Source: Verrucomicrobia bacterium IMCC26134
GTDB lineage: Bacteria; Verrucomicrobiota; Verrucomicrobiia; Opitutales; Opitutaceae
Direction of reading: 5' to 3'
Length of the DNA: 64,000 nucleotides
NCBI GenBank assembly: GCA_000972765.1
Contig: CP011265.1
Coordinates: 496,001-560,000, forward strand
Below the pieces are notes generated by a model. It ran no database searches and was not told where the DNA came from. It was given only the letters and a program-made list of their open reading frames with translations. Shown here piece after piece: positions 30,683 to 38,613 of the stretch; the first letter of the stretch is position 1; every line of letters begins with the position of its first letter. Position numbers and translations under genes: made by a program.

Positions 30683-33451
30683 ATGAACAATAAAAACAAC
30701 ACCCGCATCCTCCTCGGCGCCATCGCCGCCCTCGGTCTCTCGGCCCCCTCCGCGTTCGCCGTTGCTTATACCCTCGCCCCAGGCGGCACGCAGGATTGGA
30801 ACACCGCCGCCACCTGGTCGCCTTCCACCGGAACCCCCGGCGGCGCAGCAGGCGATACCGCCACTTTGAGCGGTAACTTCACTGGCGTTAATCAGGTGGT
30901 GAACATTTCGACCACGCTGGCCAACGGGCTGACGACTCTGACTTTGGGCGACACCAGTGTTACACCCGGATCGACCACGATCGGCACCAGCGGCGGCAGC
31001 CTTTCGCTCAACGCGGCCACCATCAACAGCAATGGCACTGTCGGCGCAGTTAATACTATCACCGCCCCGATTTCGCAGACCGGTGGTATCACAGTCGGTG
31101 CCGCAGTAGCCAACACCAACAACCTCACCATTTCCGGAAAAATCACGCCCGCTGGTGTTGCTGCGAGCCGTGCCATCGAGAACTCGGGTATGAAAACAGT
31201 CACCCTGGGTGATATCGACATCACCTCGGGAAGCACTGCCGGTGTCATCCTTACGGTCCGTGCCGGCACGACTGCCGCGGGCACGATTGGCAGTAATTTG
31301 ATTCTTAATGGGACTATAGCGGACGGCGGCACTGTTTCCGGTGCCATGATTTTCGGTGCTAGATCGGGTAATTTGACCGCCGGCACCAGTTCTATCCAAT
31401 TCAACGGTAGCAACACCTACACCGGTGCCACTACTCTTGGTATTCAGTCTAACGTTCATACGGTCTACAAAATCAATACCGACCAAGCCTTTGGTGGAAA
31501 TGCATCCGCCTTGCTCACAATCGGTGCTGGCTCAGCGAATAATATTCTCGAGGCGGTTGGCAGTGACCGAACGATTACAAAGTCTACCACGACCATCAAC
31601 CGACAGATTAGCTTCCAAGGTAACAACAGTCTTTCGTTTGCTGCTAATACGATTAAGATGAGCAATGGTCCATCCGGTGGACTTTCTTTCATCAATAACA
31701 ATATCTCCGCGTCAGGAAAGACGGTCACATTGGGGTCGGTTGGTAGTAATCTATATTTTAACGATACTAACACCACTGATTTATATCGGTTGCGGGATGT
31801 TGCCGGCGCAGGCACGACCATCATAAATTCCAGCATGTCTGATAATTCTGGCACGGTTGATGCCGCCTCCAGAATGGTTCTAGCTCAGGCTGGCACCGGA
31901 ACTCTCGTTTTGACCGGAAACAATACCTATCAAGGCGCAACGCGTATTTCGGGAACGGGGTCGGTTCAACTGGGCAATGGCGGAACCACCGGATCGATCG
32001 CGCCGGCTAACGGTTTGGCGGCCGTGGTAAACGGCACCGCTGCTGGCACCTTGGTATTAAACCGCACGGACGCTTATTCCTCTGCACTTACTGCAAATGG
32101 ACCTATCGGCATTACGCAGAAGGGTAACGGAGGCTCAGTTACTTTGAGCAACACCCAGTTTAACAGCGGCAATAATATCATCGGCGATGGCACCAACCCC
32201 AGCACATTGATAGTCAACGGCGCGTATGTCGCCCAAGCATCTACTACGGGAGCAACCATCGCTAACTCCGCGAACGGTCAGCTGGCCATCAACACGGTGA
32301 CCCTTACCGCAGGGAACACCGGTCTCCTCAAAGTTGGTCAGCCTGTGTATATTACGGGAAATGCGAGCTCTGTTGCCTACGTTGATTCGATTACAAGCAG
32401 CACTACCTTCAAGGTGGGCGGTCTGCAGGTTAGCAACTCTGTCGGCCCGCTGGCCACGGGGACCGGCGTATCGTTGACCTTCGGCGCCGGCTCCGCGCTC
32501 GGCACCGGCACGACCACGGTCAATGCCGGCTCCACCCTCGGCGGCAGCGGCACGGTCGCTGGTGCAGTCACCCTGAATAGCGCCACCATCGGCAATTCAG
32601 GTAATACGCTCACGCTGGGCAGCAGCCTCACCACCAACGGTTCCAGCAACGTAGGCACCGGCTCTACCGTCATCACCTACTCCGGTATTACTGTAGCCAG
32701 CGGCGCCCTCACGGTGAACGGCACCCTCGGCGGAACCACGGTCATCAACGGCGGCACGGTCATCGCGGCCAATAACAATGCCTTCTCCGGTTCGGTCACC
32801 ATCAATGCTGGTGGTAAACTCAGCATCGGCACGGGTGTCACCATCGGGAATGCCATCACCTTGGCCGGCGGCACGCTGGCCCTGGCAGGCGGCACCTATG
32901 CTCCCGTTTTGGGCGCGGCCTCATCGTATTCCAGCGTGATCCCGCTCACCAGCAGCTTCGCTGGCGGCAAGCCTGACACCACGGCCAGCCTGATTGGTGG
33001 CACCACGGGCGGCAGCCGCACGGTATCCACATCCTTCTCGGATACCTCGACTGCGTCCAACGATAACCTTCGTTTCTCGGATGTCCTGTCCCTCTCCGGC
33101 ACCGGCGGAGATATTTTTGTCCTTCAGGTCTCCGTAAGCGGAGTTTCAGACAACACGTGGATCGGCTGGCTCTACAACGGTTCGTGGGTCAACGCCGTCA
33201 ACGGCAACGTCGGCAGCGTCGGCAGTTCTGCCCTCTCGGCCTATGCCGGTAGCTTCGCTTCCTCCGGTGCTACTGCGAGCGCCGATTATCTCGGCTCTTA
33301 TGGCTACGACAGCGCTGGCGGCACCGTCTGGGCCGTCATCGATCACAACAGTGACTTCGCCGCCATCCCCGAGCCCTCCACCTGCGCCGCTCTTGCCGGT
33401 CTCGGTATCCTCGGCCTTGCGGCTTATCGTCGTCGCCGCAGCCGCGCCTGA
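30683..33451 (+). CDS. PEP-CTERM anchored protein with autotransporter-type beta repeats
   Basis: A large surface or secreted protein of 922 residues. It starts with a signal peptide (MNNKNNTRILLGAIAALGLSAPSAFA) and ends with a PEP-CTERM sorting tail: PEPSTCAALAGLGILGLAA followed by YRRRRSRA. That tail is recognised by an exosortase in the membrane. The body is low in charge, rich in Thr, Gly, Asn and Ser, and contains passenger-type beta-strand repeats such as GTLVLTGNNTYQGATRIS and TGNSATF-like turns, predicting a long beta-helix. Codon use is more AT-rich in the repeat region than in neighbours. Likely an adhesin or matrix component; a cargo enzyme domain is not seen. A strong terminator follows. 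Confidence 0.9.
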   Translation: MNNKNNTRILLGAIAALGLSAPSAFAVAYTLAPGGTQDWNTAATWSPSTGTPGGAAGDTATLSGNFTGVNQVVNISTTLANGLTTLTLGDTSVTPGSTTIGTSGGSLSLNAATINSNGTVGAVNTITAPISQTGGITVGAAVANTNNLTISGKITPAGVAASRAIENSGMKTVTLGDIDITSGSTAGVILTVRAGTTAAGTIGSNLILNGTIADGGTVSGAMIFGARSGNLTAGTSSIQFNGSNTYTGATTLGIQSNVHTVYKINTDQAFGGNASALLTIGAGSANNILEAVGSDRTITKSTTTINRQISFQGNNSLSFAANTIKMSNGPSGGLSFINNNISASGKTVTLGSVGSNLYFNDTNTTDLYRLRDVAGAGTTIINSSMSDNSGTVDAASRMVLAQAGTGTLVLTGNNTYQGATRISGTGSVQLGNGGTTGSIAPANGLAAVVNGTAAGTLVLNRTDAYSSALTANGPIGITQKGNGGSVTLSNTQFNSGNNIIGDGTNPSTLIVNGAYVAQASTTGATIANSANGQLAINTVTLTAGNTGLLKVGQPVYITGNASSVAYVDSITSSTTFKVGGLQVSNSVGPLATGTGVSLTFGAGSALGTGTTTVNAGSTLGGSGTVAGAVTLNSATIGNSGNTLTLGSSLTTNGSSNVGTGSTVITYSGITVASGALTVNGTLGGTTVINGGTVIAANNNAFSGSVTINAGGKLSIGTGVTIGNAITLAGGTLALAGGTYAPVLGAASSYSSVIPLTSSFAGGKPDTTASLIGGTTGGSRTVSTSFSDTSTASNDNLRFSDVLSLSGTGGDIFVLQVSVSGVSDNTWIGWLYNGSWVNAVNGNVGSVGSSALSAYAGSFASSGATASADYLGSYGYDSAGGTVWAVIDHNSDFAAIPEPSTCAALAGLGILGLAAYRRRRSRA

Positions 33452-33477
33452 GTCCTCCGTTAGCTGGTCTTTTTATC

Positions 33478-33509
33478 AAGGCGGGGCGTTCATCGCCCCG
33501 CCTTTTTTG
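33478..33509 (+). terminator. Intrinsic terminator after the PEP-CTERM gene
   Basis: An 11-bp stem, AAGGCGGGGCG (33478-33488) with CGCCCCGCCTT (33494-33504), loop TTCAT, followed by a T-tract. It separates the PEP-CTERM gene from the large operon downstream. Confidence 0.88.
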
Positions 33510-33830
33510 TCATCCCGCATCGTCCGCTTTCCCTCCATCGGCCCACGCCTTCGGAGCGTAACGAAGGGCATAACGTCGCTTCGCTTATCCATCCGGGGTG
33601 CGTTCCCCTTTTCGCCTCCGTGGCGTTTGCCGGGCTCCGGCTCAATTCAGGGGTATTTGGGCGTTGGTGCGCCCGCCGTTTCCTCCCGCTGATTCCACGC
33701 GGTCGCATGCCATGTTATTATCCCATAAAAAGTGCGGTTTATGTTGGCAGTAATTGGCGGATAGTTGTGCTACTCTTTACCTTCCCAAACTCCGCGCCTA
33801 ACCCGGCCAAGTCCTCATACAGATCCTTTC
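33510..33830. other. Gene-free region before the large operon, with short hairpins
   Basis: About 320 bases without a credible gene. The segment 33545-33700 contains several short palindromes, for example CCTTCG/CGAAGG around 33549-33567 and GGGG-TGCGTT-CCCC around 33595-33608, giving it a repeat-like or structured look; a short open frame on the minus strand (33490-33708) has a composition typical of spurious translation. The AT-richer part from 33710 to 33800 is the likely promoter region of the operon; it holds two close TTGGC direct repeats (33744-33748 and 33755-33759). Confidence 0.5.
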
Positions 33831-35255
33831 ATGAAACCCGCTTCACTCACCCTCGGTGTCATCTTCGGCAACCGCGATTTTTTCCCTGATCGCCTGGTTC
33901 CCGATGCCCGTGCCGACATCCTCAAACTTCTTGGTGAGCTCGGCATCGAGGCCGTGATGCTCGATCCAAACGAGACCAAACTCGGCGGGGTCGAGACGCA
34001 CAACGACGCGCGCAAATGCGCCGATCTCTTCCGGCGCCATCGCGACAAGATCTCCGGCGTGCTCGTCTGCCTGCCCAACTTTGGCGACGAGAAGGGCGTG
34101 GCCGACACCCTCAAGATCGCCGGCCTCAACGTCCCCGTGCTCGTCCAGGGCTACCCCGACGAACTCGACAAGCTCGACGTCATCCGCCGCCGCGACGCCT
34201 TCTGCGGCAAGATCTCCGTCTGCAATAATCTCCGCCAGGCCGGCATCGCCTACTCGCTGACGACCAAGCACGTCGTGCACCCGCTCGACGCCTCCTTCCG
34301 CGCCGACCTTTTTAACTTCGTCGCTGTCTGCCGGGTCGTTCGCGGTCTGCGTGGCGTGCGTCTCGGTGCCGTCGGTGCGCGTCCCGGCGCTTTCAATACC
34401 GTTCGCTATTCCGAAAAAATCCTCGAGCGCAACGGCATCAGCGTCACCACCGTCGACCTCTCCGAGATCCTCGGTGCCGCCGGCAAGATCGGCGAGACCG
34501 ACAAGCGCCTCGTTTCCAAAATCGACGAGATCAAGGCCTACGCCAACGCCACCGCCGTCCCGCCGCCCAAGCTCGCCCAGATGGCCCGCCTCGGCATCGT
34601 GCTCGATGACTTCGTCGCCGCCAACCACCTCGATGCCACCGCCATCCAGTGCTGGACCTCGGTGCAGGCCAACCACGGCTGCAATGTCTGCACCTCGATG
34701 AGCATGATGAGCGAAAACTTCATGCCCAGCGCTTGCGAAGTGGATGTCACCGGAGTGCTCACCATGTATGCGATGCAGCTGGCGTCCAGCACGCCCTCCG
34801 CGCTCGTGGATTGGAACAACAACTACGGCACCGACGACGACAAGTGCGTGCTCTTCCACTGCGGCAACTGGGCCAAGTCCTTCCTGCCTGACATCAAGAT
34901 CCTCAACGCCCCCATCCTCGGCTCGACGCTCGGGGTCGAGAACACCTGGGGCGCGCTCGATGGCCGCACGCCCGCCTCGCCGCTCACCTACGGCCGTATC
35001 ACGACCGACGATGCCGCCGGTGTCATCCGCACCTACGTCGGCCAGGGCGAGCTCACCAACGACGAATTAAAGACCTTCGGCAACCGCGCCGTGGCTCGCG
35101 TGCCCAAGCTGCAAAAGCTCATGCGCCACGTCTGCCGCGAAGGGTTTGAACATCACGTGGTCATGAATGCCTCCAGCACCGCCGGCATTCTCTCCGAGGC
35201 TTTTGAGCGTTATCTCGGCTGGGAAGTCTACCATCACGAGGGGCCGCAAGAGTGA
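33831..35255 (+). CDS. L-fucose/L-arabinose isomerase-like sugar isomerase
   Basis: A 474-residue cytoplasmic protein of the L-fucose isomerase-like superfamily, which interconverts aldoses and ketoses using a divalent metal. The C-terminal half shows the family's metal-site region (QCWTSVQANHGCNVCTSMS, then ACEVDVTGVLTMYA) and a later histidine in LFHCGNW. It is the first gene of a long co-directional run; the split transketolase starts 1 base after its stop. Because the following genes are a transketolase and an FGGY kinase, it probably converts a pathway aldose to its ketose before phosphorylation; D-apiose, L-fucose, L-rhamnose or L-arabinose are candidates. The ATG at 33831 was chosen; the upstream in-frame extension lies in the promoter region. 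Confidence 0.85.
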   Translation: MKPASLTLGVIFGNRDFFPDRLVPDARADILKLLGELGIEAVMLDPNETKLGGVETHNDARKCADLFRRHRDKISGVLVCLPNFGDEKGVADTLKIAGLNVPVLVQGYPDELDKLDVIRRRDAFCGKISVCNNLRQAGIAYSLTTKHVVHPLDASFRADLFNFVAVCRVVRGLRGVRLGAVGARPGAFNTVRYSEKILERNGISVTTVDLSEILGAAGKIGETDKRLVSKIDEIKAYANATAVPPPKLAQMARLGIVLDDFVAANHLDATAIQCWTSVQANHGCNVCTSMSMMSENFMPSACEVDVTGVLTMYAMQLASSTPSALVDWNNNYGTDDDKCVLFHCGNWAKSFLPDIKILNAPILGSTLGVENTWGALDGRTPASPLTYGRITTDDAAGVIRTYVGQGELTNDELKTFGNRAVARVPKLQKLMRHVCREGFEHHVVMNASSTAGILSEAFERYLGWEVYHHEGPQE

Positions 35256-35256
35256 C

Positions 35257-36093
35257 ATGACCGATCGCGATCTAGTCCTTAAATCGTTCGCCCTGCGCCG
35301 GCGCATGCTCCGTCTCATTTACGAGGCGGGTGCCGGTCACACCGGCGGCGGGCTCTCTTGTCTCGATATCCTCAATATCCTCTACAACCGGGTTTTGAAA
35401 ATCACGCCCGAGACCGTCGCCGATCCGCTCCGCGACCGCTACGTCCAAAGCAAGGGCCACTGTGTCGAGGCGCTCTACGCTGTCATGTCCGACCGTGGAT
35501 ATTTTCCCGACGCCGACCTTGATACGGTCTGCCACTACCGGAGCTACTACGTCGGCCACCCTACACGCAAAATTCGCGGCATGGAGATGAACACCGGCGC
35601 GCTCGGCCACGGGCTGCCCATCTGCCTCGGCATGGCTCTCGCCGCCAAGATGGACGGCGCCACGACACGCGTTTTCACCCTGCTCGGCGACGGCGAACTC
35701 GCCGAGGGTTCCAACTGGGAGGCCGCCATGGCCGCCGCCCACCACAAGTTGGACAACCTCGTCGCCATCCTCGACCACAACACGCTCCAGATCACTGGCC
35801 ACACGCGCGACGTCCTGTCGAACGAACCGCTCGACGAGAAGTGGCGCGCCTTCGGCTGGGAGGTCCGCACCGTCGACGGCCACGACTACGCCGCGCTCAC
35901 CGCCGCGCTCACCACGCCGCCGCCCGCCGGCAAGCCGCTCTTCATCCTCGCCAACACGGTGAAGGGCAAGGGCGTGGGTTTTATGGAGAACGTCGGCAAA
36001 TGGCACCACGGCGTGCCGAGCGAGGCCGAGCTGGCCCAGGCCCTCTCCGAGCTCACCGCCGCCGAGCAAAAGGTCCGGGAGGCCTCCGTATGA
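35257..36093 (+). CDS. Transketolase, N-terminal (TPP-binding) subunit
   Basis: A 278-residue subunit of a two-gene transketolase. The TPP/magnesium motif is GDGELAEGSNWEAAMAAAHHKLDN, running from GDG to the Asn; the N-terminal GAGHTGGGLSCLDIL and SKGHCVEALYAV carry the conserved active-site histidines. The partner subunit starts in the ATGA overlap. Split transketolases occur in the pentose phosphate pathway of many bacteria but also as dedicated catabolic enzymes, such as apulose-4-phosphate transketolase. The position between a sugar isomerase and an FGGY kinase favours a dedicated role. Start ATG at 35257, 1 base after the previous stop. Confidence 0.93.
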   Translation: MTDRDLVLKSFALRRRMLRLIYEAGAGHTGGGLSCLDILNILYNRVLKITPETVADPLRDRYVQSKGHCVEALYAVMSDRGYFPDADLDTVCHYRSYYVGHPTRKIRGMEMNTGALGHGLPICLGMALAAKMDGATTRVFTLLGDGELAEGSNWEAAMAAAHHKLDNLVAILDHNTLQITGHTRDVLSNEPLDEKWRAFGWEVRTVDGHDYAALTAALTTPPPAGKPLFILANTVKGKGVGFMENVGKWHHGVPSEAELAQALSELTAAEQKVREASV

Positions 36094-37094
36094 GCGCGCC
36101 CGCCCCGTCCATGTTCTCGCCCGCCGCGAACGCCATGATTCAGCAGCTCGGCCTCAAAAAAGGCCGCGCCAATCTCGAGGAGTTTGCCGACACGCTGCAG
36201 GCCCTCGCCACCGCCGATCGCAACCTCATCGCCGTCACCTCCGACTCGCGCGGCTCGGGCAAGCTCGCGCCTTTCGGCAAGGCCCTGCCCAAACAGATCG
36301 TCGAGGTCGGAATCGCCGAGCAAAACCTCGTCGGTATCACCGCCGGCCTCGCCGCCTGCGGAAAGAAGGCCTTTGGCGTGTCGCCGTCCTGCTTCCTCAC
36401 CGCCCGCTCGCTCGAACAAATCAAGAACGACGTCTGCTACTCGAACGTGCCCGCCGTGCTGGTGGGCATCAGCTCGGGCGTCAGCTACGGCGCGCTTGGT
36501 TCGACCCATCACTCGTTGCACGACCTCGCCGTCCTGCGTGCGATCAACAACGTCACCATCCTCGTGCCCGCCGATAACATCGAGACCCGCGAGGCCATCC
36601 GCTACGCGGCCAAGGCCACGCGCCCGGTCTTCGTGCGTTTCGGCAAGGCCGCCATGTTCGACGTGACGCCCGCCGGCGCGGTGTTTGAGGCTGGCAAGGC
36701 CATCACGATCCGCGAGGGCACGGACGTCGCCTTCATCGCCAACGGCGAGACCGTCGTCCACGCCGTGCTCGCGGCCGCGCACCTTGCCGCCGGGGGCATA
36801 TCCGCCCGGGTGCTCAGCCTGCACACCGTAAAACCGCTCGACACTGCAGCCATCCTCGCCGCCGGCCGCGAATGCCGCGCGGTCATCACCGTGGAAGAGC
36901 ACATGGTCGCCGGCGGGGTGGGGGAGGCGGTCGCTTCGACCCTGCTCCAGGCCGGACTCGCGCCTCGTTTCAAGATGGTCGGCTTCCCCGACGAGGACAC
37001 CGTCACCGGTGCCCAGGCCGACCTCTTCCGCCACTACGGCATCAGCATGGAAGGCCTCTCCGCCACCGCGACCGCGCTGCTCCGCCGTTCATAA
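36090..37094 (+). CDS. Transketolase, C-terminal subunit
   Basis: A 334-residue subunit with the pyrimidine-binding and C-terminal domains. The catalytic glutamate that activates TPP is in VEVGIAEQNLVGITAGL, and the central region has SYGALGSTHHSLHDLAVLRA. It overlaps the N-terminal subunit gene by four bases (ATGA), so both are made together and form one active enzyme. It is followed 20 bases later by the FGGY kinase. Longer in-frame versions starting upstream would overlap the first subunit deeply and are not credible. Confidence 0.93.
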   Translation: MSAPAPSMFSPAANAMIQQLGLKKGRANLEEFADTLQALATADRNLIAVTSDSRGSGKLAPFGKALPKQIVEVGIAEQNLVGITAGLAACGKKAFGVSPSCFLTARSLEQIKNDVCYSNVPAVLVGISSGVSYGALGSTHHSLHDLAVLRAINNVTILVPADNIETREAIRYAAKATRPVFVRFGKAAMFDVTPAGAVFEAGKAITIREGTDVAFIANGETVVHAVLAAAHLAAGGISARVLSLHTVKPLDTAAILAAGRECRAVITVEEHMVAGGVGEAVASTLLQAGLAPRFKMVGFPDEDTVTGAQADLFRHYGISMEGLSATATALLRRS

Positions 37095-37114
37095 TTCATC
37101 ATTCTTAATTTCGA

Positions 37115-38596
37115 ATGATCTTCCTCGCCCTTGATCAAAGCACCTCCGCCACGAAGGCCCTGCTCTTCGACGAGGATGGTCGTGCACTCGATCGCGAGGC
37201 GCTTGAACATGCGCAATATTATCCGCAGCCGGGCTGGGTGGAGCACGATGCCGAGGAGATATGGCAGAATACGCTCGCCGTTTTACGAACCCTCCTGGCC
37301 CGCCAGTCCGCCAGGGTGGGCGAGATCGCCGCTCTGTCCCTCACCAACCAGCGCGAAACGATCGTCGTGTTCGAGCGTGGCACCGGCCGGCCGCTCCACC
37401 GTGCCATCGTCTGGCAATGCCGGCGCGGTGACGGATTCTGCGCCGCACACGCCGCCGGTGGTCGCGAACCGCTGGTCCACGCCAAGACCGGACTCAAACT
37501 CGACGCCTATTTCTCCGCCTCCAAACTTCAGTGGCTGGTGCGCAATCAGCCCGGGCTCGCGGCAAAGCTCGCCGACGGTTCCGCCCTGGTAGGCACGATC
37601 GACACCTACCTGATTTACCGTCTCACCCAGGGGCGCGTTTTCGCCACCGATTCGACCAACGCCAGCCGAACCCTCCTTTACGATATAGTCCGGCTCCGCT
37701 GGGATGAAGAGCTGTGCTCGCTTTGGGAAGTGCCCCTGCGCGCCTTGCCCGAAGTGCGGGAGAGTTTTGATGCCTTTGGCGAGACGACCCTCGACGGCGC
37801 ACTGGCCAAGCCATTGCCCATTCATGGGGTCATGGGCGACTCGCAGGCCTCGCTTTTTGCCCAGCGCTGCTACACGTCCGGCGCGGCCAAAGTCACCTTC
37901 GGCACCGGTTCATCGATCTTGCTGAATATCGGCAACACGCCCCGTTTCTCTAATCAAGGCGTGCTCACCACCCTCGCCTGGACGCGCGCAGGAGTGCCGA
38001 CCTACGCGTTCGAGGGCATCATTATTTCCTCGGCGTCCACCCTCACCTGGCTGCGCGATCAACTCGGTCTCGCCGACGCCGTGCCTGCGCTCGAGCAACT
38101 CGCGCTCTCGGTGCCGGACAGCGGCGGGGTTCACCTCGTTCCCGCCTTCACCGGCCTGGGTCTGCCGCACTGGCAGTCGTCCGCGCGCGCGGCCATCCTC
38201 GGTCTTTCCAGCCACAGCGACAGGCGTCACGTGGCCCGCGCCGCCTTCGAATCCATCGGCTTCCAGGTGCGTGACGCGCTCGAGGCCATGCGCTCCGAGG
38301 CCGGCGTCCCGCTCACCGCCTTGCACGGAGACGGCGGGGCGACCGCCAGCAAGTTTCTCATGCAATTCTGCGCGGACCTGTGCCGGATCGATCTGCGTGT
38401 CGCCACCATGTCCGACTGCTCGCCGCTCGGGGCCGTGCTCGCCGGCCAGCTCGGTCTCGGTCTGATCGCCTCTCTTGAGGTGGTGGACGAACAAACCCGA
38501 GCGGATGTCGTTTATTCCCCGCAACTCTCCGCCGAGTCGGTGGAGCGATTGACCGACGGGTGGCGCCGCGCCGTGCGCCAGACCGTCCTCTCTTAG
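37115..38596 (+). CDS. FGGY-family carbohydrate kinase, glycerol-kinase-like
   Basis: ATP-dependent sugar kinase of 493 residues. N-terminal phosphate-binding motif LALDQSTSATKALLFDEDG, then SLTNQRETIVVFERGTG and HRAIVWQCRR as in glycerol-kinase-like members, KVTFGTGSSILLNIG in the middle, and GDGGATASKFLMQFCAD as the C-terminal FGGY adenosine-site motif. The core resembles glycerol kinase, but FGGY enzymes phosphorylate many sugars (xylulose, ribulose, rhamnulose, fuculose, apulose). The neighbouring isomerase and split transketolase suggest a ketopentose substrate, such as D-apulose, rather than glycerol. The C-terminal region confirms a full-length enzyme. Confidence 0.88.
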   Translation: MIFLALDQSTSATKALLFDEDGRALDREALEHAQYYPQPGWVEHDAEEIWQNTLAVLRTLLARQSARVGEIAALSLTNQRETIVVFERGTGRPLHRAIVWQCRRGDGFCAAHAAGGREPLVHAKTGLKLDAYFSASKLQWLVRNQPGLAAKLADGSALVGTIDTYLIYRLTQGRVFATDSTNASRTLLYDIVRLRWDEELCSLWEVPLRALPEVRESFDAFGETTLDGALAKPLPIHGVMGDSQASLFAQRCYTSGAAKVTFGTGSSILLNIGNTPRFSNQGVLTTLAWTRAGVPTYAFEGIIISSASTLTWLRDQLGLADAVPALEQLALSVPDSGGVHLVPAFTGLGLPHWQSSARAAILGLSSHSDRRHVARAAFESIGFQVRDALEAMRSEAGVPLTALHGDGGATASKFLMQFCADLCRIDLRVATMSDCSPLGAVLAGQLGLGLIASLEVVDEQTRADVVYSPQLSAESVERLTDGWRRAVRQTVLS

Positions 38597-38613
38597 CGCT
38601 CACATTGACCCGG

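Noticed and set aside
33490-33708. Possible small minus-strand gene of 72 residues
   Set aside because: Composition and position over the terminator and hairpin block suggest spurious translation.
35257-38596. Sulfoquinovose transketolase pathway
   Set aside because: That route uses split transketolase and isomerases but no FGGY kinase, and no sulfoquinovosidase or sulfoacetaldehyde gene is present.
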